NCBI GenBank assembly: GCA_002493515.1
Contig: DKYZ01000129.1
Location: 6,066 to 17,255 of the forward strand
Direction of reading: 5' to 3'
Source: Porphyromonadaceae bacterium UBA7087
GTDB taxonomy: Bacteria; Bacteroidota; Bacteroidia; Bacteroidales; Muribaculaceae
Length of the DNA: 11,190 nt
The first letter of the stretch is position 1. Every line of letters begins with the position of its first letter. Shown here piece by piece: positions 1-6,435 of the stretch. Position numbers and translations under genes: made by a program. The notes below the pieces were generated by a model, which saw only the letters and a program-made list of their open reading frames with translations, had not been told where the DNA came from and did no database searches.

Positions 1-1
1 C

Positions 2-241
2 ATACGCAACATCATGTTCCGTCCTGACCTCTACAAGAAAATGCACGTCACGAGGTTCATGTCGACGCCACCGGCGCGCATAGATGTCTCGATGCCGATG
101 GAGAAAGTAATGAACATCTTCGACAAGACCAACGCCTGGAATCTCCCCGTAGTAGACAACGGCAAATACGTAGGCTTCGTCTCGAAATCGAAAATCTTCA
201 ACTCCTACCGCCGCGTCCTCCGCCACTACACCGACGACTGA
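2..241 (+). CDS. C-terminal end of a CBS-domain protein, probably a ClC-type chloride channel (partial)
   Basis: The frame is open from the window edge (I-R-N-I before the first Met at 14), so only the last 79 residues are present and the true start lies upstream. The piece matches the second half of a CBS pair: a segment resembling xxVMNIFDKTNAWNLPVVD, then GKYVGFVSKSKIFNSYR, ending in RRVLRHYTDD. From memory of the family, this tail is typical of Bacteroidales ClC chloride channel proteins, which carry cytoplasmic CBS domains after the membrane part. CBS pairs usually bind adenine nucleotides and adjust transport. The channel domain is outside the window, so the ClC assignment rests on the tail alone; another CBS protein is possible. 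It converges on the pilus operon and shows no functional link to it. Confidence 0.72.
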   Translation: MRNIMFRPDLYKKMHVTRFMSTPPARIDVSMPMEKVMNIFDKTNAWNLPVVDNGKYVGFVSKSKIFNSYRRVLRHYTDD

Positions 242-259
242 GCGCCTCCGGAGTCAAAT

Positions 260-301
260 CCCTGATTCCGGGGTTTGAGCATTCAGGAATCAGGGCATTT
301 T
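260..301 (+). terminator. Possible weak terminator of the CBS-protein gene
   Basis: A perfect 10-bp stem (CCCTGATTCC at 260-269 with GGAATCAGGG at 286-295) encloses a 16-nt loop, 18 bases past the stop codon. It is followed by CATTTT. The stem and position suit a terminator, but the T run is short, so termination may be weak or the hairpin may just protect the 3' end. The same bases also belong to the repeat family of this region. Confidence 0.4.
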
Positions 302-330
302 CCGGGGTTAGAGCATTTTCCGGGGTTAAA
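295..330. repeat. 18-bp direct repeat, two copies
   Basis: Two adjacent copies of an 18-bp unit, starting GCATTTTCCGGGGTTA, lie at 295-312 and 313-330 and differ at one base near the end. A looser relative (TTCCGGGGTTTGAGCATT) lies just upstream at 266-283. The core TTCCGGGG recurs in the operon near 8762. Confidence 0.75.
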
Positions 331-454
331 GCCCCGGACACGGAACGGGCTAACGCATGGAAAGGCCTCCCTTACGATGCCTTTTCCCCTTCCCTCTTCC
401 TTGGTGAGTCGCTTCCTTGCGTTAGCCCGTCCCGTGGTCGGGGCTCCAACCCCG
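321..454. repeat. Long imperfect inverted repeat around a 50-bp spacer
   Basis: Bases 321-362 pair with 413-454 without gaps: 36 of 42 positions are complementary, one more is a G-T wobble. The longest perfect run includes CGGGCTAACGCA (346-357) against TGCGTTAGCCCG (418-429). The 50-bp centre (363-412) is pyrimidine-rich on the plus strand and codes for nothing visible. Such a structure could be a small non-autonomous element, a dispersed intergenic repeat or a large RNA hairpin. No target-site duplication was recognised. Confidence 0.75.
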
Positions 455-537
455 ACATAAAGCCCCGACGTAAAAGCCCCGACGTAAAAGCCCCGACGTA
501 AAAGCCCCGACGTAAGAGCCACTGCCCCGACATAGAA
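449..537. repeat. 14-bp tandem repeat array (unit GCCCCGACGTAAAA)
   Basis: Exact copies lie at 462-475, 476-489 and 490-503, followed by a variant (GCCCCGACGTAAGA) at 504-517. A diverged 13-bp copy precedes them at 449-461, and another (GCCCCGACATAGAA) follows at 524-537 after a 6-base gap. The array starts inside the right arm of the long inverted repeat and ends just downstream of the operon terminator. Identical neighbouring units suggest slippage expansion. Confidence 0.85.
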
Positions 538-555
538 GCCGCTGCCATTGCCCAC

Positions 556-597
556 AAAAAGCGGGGGACGGCCCAGCCTCACGGCTCTCCGTCCCCC
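556..597 (-). terminator. Intrinsic terminator of the pilus operon
   Basis: Read on the minus strand, a perfect 9-bp GC-rich stem (GGGGGACGG with CCGTCCCCC; plus-strand arms at 589-597 and 563-571) encloses a 17-nt loop and is followed by GC and a run of five T. It lies 53 bases past the stop codon of the last pilus gene. Stem strength, T run and position all fit a Rho-independent terminator. Confidence 0.88.
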
Positions 598-650
598 TTA
601 GTATTACCATACTGTAAATTGTATCCTTAAGCAGATAAACGTCTCTGCCA

Positions 651-3600
651 CTAATCTTCAACTAAGCGCAAAAATACGGCATCGGAACCACTTGGGTCTG
701 AATTTTTACTCCAGATAAGACCAACATTAGCTTGCGTCGTCAAATCAAAAGCGAATGTATCGTAATTGATATCCAAAGCATTTCCATTATTCAGCCAATA
801 AAGTGCTCCGGGACGCCTATATAAGTCCCAAAACAAAGGCTTATATGTAACGCCATATATATTATTGCTTACACTGGGGCCGCTCGTCGGCATTGGCTCA
901 TATCTGTTGGCATACTGGTTAACCCCCTCGTAGCCATTTGCCTGTCTATTATAAGCTCCATTTGCCTTTTGTTTGAAGCGTCCATATCCGGTGGCGCCAA
1001 TAGGCAGAAAGATCTGAGTTCCTTTTGTCGAATCACAAACAAATACTCCGCGCATTCCCCTATCAGTCGTACTGCCTTCTCTCGCTCCATACATCTTGGC
1101 TACTTCTGTTTGAGTCTCTGTCGTGCCATCTGTATATAGAACTCCATATCCGTATATTGTATTGGGATTTGAAGTAATGTCTGTAAAATCTTTCTCTACC
1201 GCGAGTCGGCATTTTTTGCCATTATTGCCATTAATAGTAAAGGACTCTGGCCATTTAGTGTTTGACGTCGTTATTTGACTCCATTTCTTTGTTCCACTCT
1301 GACCTGCAATCTGGAAATCATAATTGTTATTATTCTTCCATATAACGACACCATTTTGAAGAGAATACATTGAAGAATTGTTATTTGATGCCGCAATCGG
1401 CAGTCCAGTATTAAATCTTCTGAAATAGGATCCCTCGAGAACTGGGTCATCCACCTCTTCAGTTGCGGTCTTCATATTAAACGAATGCCACTTGGTAGTA
1501 GAGTTCGGGAACGCAACAGGACCATATCCTTGACGCACAAATATAATATGAATACACGTATAATTATTATAATAGATTTTAATCAATCCTCCTCTCGGCT
1601 TATCCTCAGTTGTTGCGCTCTTAGGTCTGAACGTGAAATCAACAATACGTCCTTCATTGTTCTCAGCATACATATCGCCTATACCTGATATGGTACCATC
1701 AGGATTCTTCTGAGATTTCCCATCCGTAGGAACTATATCAAACCAGTCGCCGCCGTTCTTTATAACAGCAAGCCACGGACCCTCAGACTTCAAAGGGGTG
1801 AATTCAGTCGCACTTTCACCTTCCTGCACCATCATTTTCACATGGAATGTTTCTACAGAGGACGCCTTGCGCCAGATGCCCTTAGGGTTGACGACACGAC
1901 GCATCTGATAGATTGTAACCGCTTCCTGGTTACCATCAGGTCCACATTTAACTGTATATTGCTCACCATCATACCCTTCCACAACAGCTGTAAATGTAAC
2001 TTTTGCCTCCCTTCGATATGCCACATAGGGATTATTGCCGGTATATCCTGTTTGGGAAACCATTACAGCAGCCCTGGTATATAACGGAATAGTAACTGTC
2101 CATTCACCAGCACCATTGGTAGAAACCATATAATCTCCATCAGCCTCTGTATGCTTACCTTCTGAGACATCATATTCCCGCCAACCTCTTTTATTATCCT
2201 CATAATAGGTTTTATTCGTAGAATAAGTAAGAGCTTGACCAGGTGCGAATTTATTTTGATTTCCTTCTTGATTCACCGAATCTTTCATACCGGCCTCAAA
2301 CGGCCACAGGCCAAACCTGACAGCCGTGGTTTTCCTTAAAGAAAGGAAACCATTCCAGGGTCCCTCATTGTCTACCGTACCTGTCCAATAAGGATATGGA
2401 CTCTCTCCCTCCTTCACATTAATGGCATGCCAACCATTCTCAATGATGTCAGCTCGCAATGAAATTATCCTCTTTCCCATGATCTTTATGGGAAGATTCA
2501 TGCTTTGGTCATAAAGATATGATATATAATAAGGATTCGGCACCTTGATATTAGGTTCCGGCTCATATACGATATGCCAGTCAGCATCATTCGCATTACC
2601 AATCAACTTCATAGTCAATTTATAATGATAATTTCTCTGCGCATCATAATTCTTATCTATATCCTTACCAAGCATAAACCGATATATTATCGGACCCTCA
2701 GTATTTTCATAAACGCCGTTCTTCTTTATTTTGCCTTTGTAATATCCGATTACTTCTATATATGAACCAGCCCTCTTGCTGTCTTTAAATCCTTTGTCAA
2801 ACGGGTCATTGCCATTAGGATACATCGGTTTTGTCTTATCCTCCTGATTTGGCCATACCTGCTTCTTGCTCTGACCCTCACCCTGCATATTCTCATAAAA
2901 GAATAGTGCCTGGGCTGTTTCAGAATGAGCTGTCGCCAACTCTCCTTTTCCCTCCATGCCATAATAGCAAAATGGACTGCTTTTTGTCACTAAGGCACCT
3001 TCTTTTCCCTCTTTATCTGAAATAACAAATTTCTCTCCATCAGCGATAAGATCCTTTTCTGCCGGCGTATTGTCCTTCCCCAACCAGCAATGCTTGGGTA
3101 TATCCTTGATCTGAATACTTTTTATCCATACCTCAACTCCCTCATTCAGTCCGGATCCATCAATAGCTACAGTGACCTTGGAAGCAGCTCGCTTTACCCA
3201 GGCATGAATATTATTATTCGCACGATTAATTGTAATCAAGGGGGCATTGAAACCCTGACTTGTTGCTTTGTCAGCCAATGTGAAATACCCAAACATCTGG
3301 TTGTTTGAGGCGATATTCTTTTCATCCCATGTCAAGACAATATCCCTAAGCTTTTCGGTAGTAGATGTATCAAATTTACCATCTTCAACGATATTTCCCA
3401 TATTTGCCACAGCATACATATAATATTTCTCGGATTTCAAGCCAGGAATTGTAAATGTCGCCTTAGGAGTCTTTGATTCCGCCTGATGCTCATTATCTCC
3501 AACAGCGTCGCCGGGAGATTTATCATTGCCATCCTGCACAATTGACTCGGTAGGAACCATGAAGCTTTTTATTCGATTTCCACTTATATCATAAATAAGC

Positions 3601-3803
3601 ACGCATAATGAATTGATGTCCTTTATGGCATTTCCGGATGTCCGTGTGTCAAGAGTACCAGTTATGGGGCTGAAGACTACCGTAGCCGATACATCGACAA
3701 CTCCATCCTCGACCTCAGGAAAATCATAGGTATCTTCACGGCAGGAGAATAAAAATATAGACATCAGCCACGCCGCGATTATTAAAATACTATTTCGTTT
3801 CAT
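651..3803 (-). CDS. DUF4906-type lipoprotein, probable pilus tip adhesin
   Basis: This 1050-residue protein is the last gene of the operon. It starts with a lipoprotein signal (lipobox FLFSC, Cys21, followed by RED), then a TLDTRTSG segment with Arg54 as a likely Arg-protease maturation site, as in fimbrillins that polymerise by donor strand exchange. A fimbrillin-like segment follows, with KRAASKVTV and, near residues 385-415, RNYHYKLTMKL leading to a W-x-V strand. The middle (about 450-800) appears to hold beta-rich repeats with conserved Trp. The end (about 920-1050) has IFLPIGATGYGRF, YRRPGALYWL and DAVFLRLVED, typical in my recollection of DUF4906 proteins and loosely like FISUMP-type domains. 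Large size, last position and lipid signal suggest a tip subunit comparable to Mfa5; binding target unknown. Its DNA is notably AT-rich (35% GC at 2641-2700). Confidence 0.8.
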   Translation of the reverse strand: MKRNSILIIAAWLMSIFLFSCREDTYDFPEVEDGVVDVSATVVFSPITGTLDTRTSGNAIKDINSLCVLIYDISGNRIKSFMVPTESIVQDGNDKSPGDAVGDNEHQAESKTPKATFTIPGLKSEKYYMYAVANMGNIVEDGKFDTSTTEKLRDIVLTWDEKNIASNNQMFGYFTLADKATSQGFNAPLITINRANNNIHAWVKRAASKVTVAIDGSGLNEGVEVWIKSIQIKDIPKHCWLGKDNTPAEKDLIADGEKFVISDKEGKEGALVTKSSPFCYYGMEGKGELATAHSETAQALFFYENMQGEGQSKKQVWPNQEDKTKPMYPNGNDPFDKGFKDSKRAGSYIEVIGYYKGKIKKNGVYENTEGPIIYRFMLGKDIDKNYDAQRNYHYKLTMKLIGNANDADWHIVYEPEPNIKVPNPYYISYLYDQSMNLPIKIMGKRIISLRADIIENGWHAINVKEGESPYPYWTGTVDNEGPWNGFLSLRKTTAVRFGLWPFEAGMKDSVNQEGNQNKFAPGQALTYSTNKTYYEDNKRGWREYDVSEGKHTEADGDYMVSTNGAGEWTVTIPLYTRAAVMVSQTGYTGNNPYVAYRREAKVTFTAVVEGYDGEQYTVKCGPDGNQEAVTIYQMRRVVNPKGIWRKASSVETFHVKMMVQEGESATEFTPLKSEGPWLAVIKNGGDWFDIVPTDGKSQKNPDGTISGIGDMYAENNEGRIVDFTFRPKSATTEDKPRGGLIKIYYNNYTCIHIIFVRQGYGPVAFPNSTTKWHSFNMKTATEEVDDPVLEGSYFRRFNTGLPIAASNNNSSMYSLQNGVVIWKNNNNYDFQIAGQSGTKKWSQITTSNTKWPESFTINGNNGKKCRLAVEKDFTDITSNPNTIYGYGVLYTDGTTETQTEVAKMYGAREGSTTDRGMRGVFVCDSTKGTQIFLPIGATGYGRFKQKANGAYNRQANGYEGVNQYANRYEPMPTSGPSVSNNIYGVTYKPLFWDLYRRPGALYWLNNGNALDINYDTFAFDLTTQANVGLIWSKNSDPSGSDAVFLRLVED

Positions 3804-3844
3804 ATTTTATGCAACAAGAGTCTTATTATCAAATATTTAATTCT

Positions 3845-5266
3845 TTATTCAGTAGTCGGGATGCCGAACTCTGGCTCAAGCCAGACACCGGTGTAGGGGA
3901 CGAGATCAACTACGGCGTTCACGCCGAAGTCATTGAAGAGGAAGTTGACATATACATGCGTGTTCCTCGGGATGTTAAGCAGATCGACTGGGTTGCTTGC
4001 GAGTCCTCTCAACGGAACTGGTCCATACGAAAGTTCATTAACCTCTTCATTTCCTGTTTCCTCATTGTAAAGCCTGGCCTTAAGGGATACATAATACCGT
4101 TCAGTTCCGGAGAGCTTTGTCTCCGGAAAGTATTTATAGGCGGTATATACGTTTCTCTTACCTTTCGCGGGCTCTTCTTTCATCACCAGGAAGGAATCAT
4201 TCTCTCCAGCAGGAGGAATGAATGTATACGATGATTTCACGACATTTTGCGGGACTGCGAACTGAGTTATCCAACGTCCGCCATTCTCATTATTGCTCTT
4301 GGTATATTTACCCGGATCATAGTACGTTGCGTTAGGTATGTAATAACCGTTTTTGGCTATGTCGGTAACGGTTATCTCCGAAATTCTCATTCGCTCGTTA
4401 TTGAGGTTGGTCTCTGCAAACTGCGCCGAGAAGGTGAATTTCACCAGGGAGCGGGTGACGAAGAGGTCTTTGGTCACGCGGAATATTGTGCCACCAGTAC
4501 TCTGCTGGAATTCGGTTGGCTGGATGTTCAGTGTGAAGAATTCGTTCATCGGTATGTATTGCTTCTCCGCGCCGGAGTTGTCGATGAAGGGCTGTCCATC
4601 CAAACGTGTAAGCACGACTGACTTAAGAGCATTTTCTGCCCAAACCTTGTCCTCAGTGATTTCAGTGGAGCAGAAGCTCGTTCCCACGCTCAGGAGGTCA
4701 AGAGCCATGTTTCCATTGTTTTTGTATGCATCCATCTGATCCTGGGTCAGGGCAGCTCCATCTTGCGTAAGCTTCACCCCGACCATGGCGTCGCAGACAG
4801 CGGGGTTGGCGGTTTTCTCGTTGCCAAAAAGCCATATCTTCTTGTTGGCAACGCCAAAATGCTCCTTACCGTTTTCCTCCTTGATCCAGGGCACGCTAAT
4901 CCTGAACTCCAGGTTGTCGTTGATGACGTTGCCACCCCTGTCAAGATTCACCATACGGTTGTGCTCCACTTTCCCGAGGGAGTCCACGATGATGACGCGG
5001 AGCGTATGCAGCCTCTCGTATTCGGTGGCCGGATCCTCGAACGAGCCGTCGGGCACACCTGGGTAGGCGCGTGTCTGCGGGGTGTCGCCGAGCACGGAGA
5101 CCTTCAGACGCAGCGTCACCTCCGTAGGCTTCTCCGCGTCCGGATGCTGGCCGGTGCCCGGGTCAAGGTTGCTCCACGACCCGTCGTCGCCGCACGAGAC
5201 GGCGCAGAGCGCCAGTCCCATTACGGCCAGGGTGTTGAGAAACCAGTGTATTATGTTATGTCTCAT
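3845..5266 (-). CDS. Minor fimbrillin-like lipoprotein of a type V pilus
   Basis: 473 residues with a lipoprotein signal ending CAVSC (Cys25, followed by GDDG). A first beta strand (EVTLRLKVSVLGDTPQTRAY) follows and holds a candidate Arg-protease site after Arg66. Next comes the usual fimbrillin phrase LRVIIVDSLGKVEHN, and later VTRSLVKFTF. The C-terminal part reads LLNIPRNTHVYVNFLF and then AVVDLVPYTGVWLEPEFG, matching the closing strands of Bacteroidales fimbrial subunits. It begins 18 bases after the anchor gene, so the two are probably cotranslated, and ends 41 bases before the tip gene. By order and size it could be an accessory or adaptor subunit joining shaft and tip, like Mfa3 or Mfa4; the exact role is inferred. 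The 5' half of the gene is much richer in GC than the 3' half. Confidence 0.78.
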   Translation of the reverse strand: MRHNIIHWFLNTLAVMGLALCAVSCGDDGSWSNLDPGTGQHPDAEKPTEVTLRLKVSVLGDTPQTRAYPGVPDGSFEDPATEYERLHTLRVIIVDSLGKVEHNRMVNLDRGGNVINDNLEFRISVPWIKEENGKEHFGVANKKIWLFGNEKTANPAVCDAMVGVKLTQDGAALTQDQMDAYKNNGNMALDLLSVGTSFCSTEITEDKVWAENALKSVVLTRLDGQPFIDNSGAEKQYIPMNEFFTLNIQPTEFQQSTGGTIFRVTKDLFVTRSLVKFTFSAQFAETNLNNERMRISEITVTDIAKNGYYIPNATYYDPGKYTKSNNENGGRWITQFAVPQNVVKSSYTFIPPAGENDSFLVMKEEPAKGKRNVYTAYKYFPETKLSGTERYYVSLKARLYNEETGNEEVNELSYGPVPLRGLASNPVDLLNIPRNTHVYVNFLFNDFGVNAVVDLVPYTGVWLEPEFGIPTTE

Positions 5267-5284
5267 TTTGTTTCGGGGTTAATC

Positions 5285-6319
5285 TCAGAACTCTGCGTTG
5301 TTGATTCTTACTATCCAGTCGTTGACCTTGATGTAGGCGTCCATCCACGTGCCGTCCCCTTGAAGGAAGAAGGTTATGGCCCAGCGGCTCTCGCGGTCCA
5401 GGAACTCCTGCGCCCCCATCTTGTCAAATTCCTGGCTCTTAAGAAGCAGAAGATAATTCACCAATGGAATGTCGATGATTGTCCTGCCGTTGTCGTTGCT
5501 GGTCACCGTCAGGCGCGCATCGTGTCCGGCCACCAGGCGGGAGGTACTCAGCTCGGCGTAGGCGAGCATCGCCTCACGTCCGTCGTCGAGCACACCGGCC
5601 GACTGCTGTCCCTTGGTCCAGGGCCAGTAGGTAATATTATCCTGCGGTACGATGTCGTTCATATAGTCAAACAGCGTGTTGTCGTCGGTGATGTTGATGG
5701 TGAAGTCATCGCCTGAGAGCGGTTCACCGTTGAGGTTCTGCAGCAGGATACGGATGTTGTTGGTGTCCTTCATCATCCTCACCGTCACATCGCGGTAGGT
5801 GGTGTCGTCCTCCCCTACCTCGGCTGTCTCCAGGCGACCATAGAAGAGGGGATGGAGCTGCGTGCCGACTGGTGAGGTGATGAAGTTGGAGCCGAGACGC
5901 ACCTCCAGATCCTTCATATTGGTCGTCTCCGGCTCTGAGGTGAAGGAGAAGTTGGCCTTACTGTCCTCCATGCCGCCGTAGGCGAGTATGTTGTATGTGC
6001 CCGGGGCCAGCTCTACCGTCATGCGCCAGAACTCGTCGCCAAGCTGTTCCCGGTCGGTGTTGGTGCGCGTCGCCACAGGGTTGCCCCCGGCGTCATAGAA
6101 AACGACGGTCAGGCAGTCCACCTGGGAGGGGAACGCGTTGGCGAACTCCATGTTATAGTCGTAGACGAAACGTAGGCGCAGTCCCTGGGGGCATTCCTCC
6201 AGGTCCTCCATTATGCCCTCGCATGATGTCAGGGGCAGTGCGGCCGTAACGGCCAGTCCGAGACCCAGGACGCACATGGCGCCTTTGCGTGCATAGTCTG
6301 AAAAAGTGTCAAGCTTCAT
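5285..6319 (-). CDS. FimB/Mfa2-family pilus anchor lipoprotein
   Basis: 344 residues from the Met at 6319. The frame is open a further 105 bases upstream, but that stretch is a hairpin-rich spacer giving an Arg-rich peptide, whereas the chosen start gives a good lipoprotein signal (lipobox PLTSC, Cys33). The mature part has the FimB/Mfa2 hallmark: Cys43 in ECPQGLRLRFVYDYNM, then VDCLTVVFYDAGGN, and a closing FLQGDGTWMDAYIKVNDW segment. No Thr-Arg site follows the lipobox closely, in contrast to the three fimbrillin-like proteins. That fits the known role of this family: it keeps its lipid, anchors the pilus to the outer membrane and limits fibre length. It sits 116 bases after the major subunit gene and 18 before the minor one. 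The DNA is GC-rich. Confidence 0.88.
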   Translation of the reverse strand: MKLDTFSDYARKGAMCVLGLGLAVTAALPLTSCEGIMEDLEECPQGLRLRFVYDYNMEFANAFPSQVDCLTVVFYDAGGNPVATRTNTDREQLGDEFWRMTVELAPGTYNILAYGGMEDSKANFSFTSEPETTNMKDLEVRLGSNFITSPVGTQLHPLFYGRLETAEVGEDDTTYRDVTVRMMKDTNNIRILLQNLNGEPLSGDDFTINITDDNTLFDYMNDIVPQDNITYWPWTKGQQSAGVLDDGREAMLAYAELSTSRLVAGHDARLTVTSNDNGRTIIDIPLVNYLLLLKSQEFDKMGAQEFLDRESRWAITFFLQGDGTWMDAYIKVNDWIVRINNAEF

Positions 6320-6347
6320 ATCGGTTGTTGTTTTCTTGCGGGAGCGG

Positions 6348-6406
6348 CGGCGGTCGGGCCGCCGTCCCCTTTGGCCTCCGGAGGTCCGGAGGATGTCGGA
6401 ACATCC
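6348..6406 (-). promoter_or_regulatory. Cluster of three hairpins between major subunit and anchor genes
   Basis: The 116-base gap (6320-6435) holds three successive inverted repeats: CGGCGG/CCGCCG (6348-6353 with 6359-6364), CCTCCGGA/TCCGGAGG (6375-6382 with 6385-6392) and GGATGT/ACATCC (6391-6396 with 6401-6406). None has a T run after it on the minus strand, so none looks like a full terminator. They could slow polymerase, give partial attenuation, or protect the 3' end of a processed major-subunit mRNA, any of which would favour shaft over anchor protein. The last two overlap by two bases and may be alternatives. Confidence 0.5.
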
Positions 6407-6435
6407 CCCGGCGTCCGCAGGCATGGCTTCAATTT

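Larger units (their letters stand above)
242..650. other. Gene-free convergent intergenic region rich in CCGGGG/CCCCG repeats
   Basis: No convincing gene lies in these 409 bases. Short open frames exist on both strands, but they only read through repeats and have no start context. Going left to right the region holds a hairpin after the chloride-channel gene, an 18-bp direct repeat, a long imperfect inverted repeat, a 14-bp tandem array and the intrinsic terminator of the pilus operon. The tandem unit is not a multiple of three, which argues against coding. Confidence 0.8.

Noticed and set aside
449..537. Tandem array considered as a CRISPR.
   Set aside because: Units are 14 bp and directly adjacent, with no unique spacers of usual length and no cas genes nearby.
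275..661. Several small open frames in the repeat region on both strands.
   Set aside because: They translate the CCGGGG/CCCCG repeats into periodic Gly/Phe/Tyr or Pro-rich peptides, overlap one another and the terminator, and lack start signals.
4763..5716. A 317-residue open frame on the plus strand spanning two pilus genes.
   Set aside because: It crosses the boundary between two well-supported minus-strand genes, its product is low-complexity Val/His-rich, and it has no credible start context.
6320..6424. N-terminal extension of the anchor protein by 35 residues.
   Set aside because: The stretch is a hairpin-rich spacer encoding Arg-rich sequence before a good lipoprotein signal; starting at 6319 is consistent with the family.
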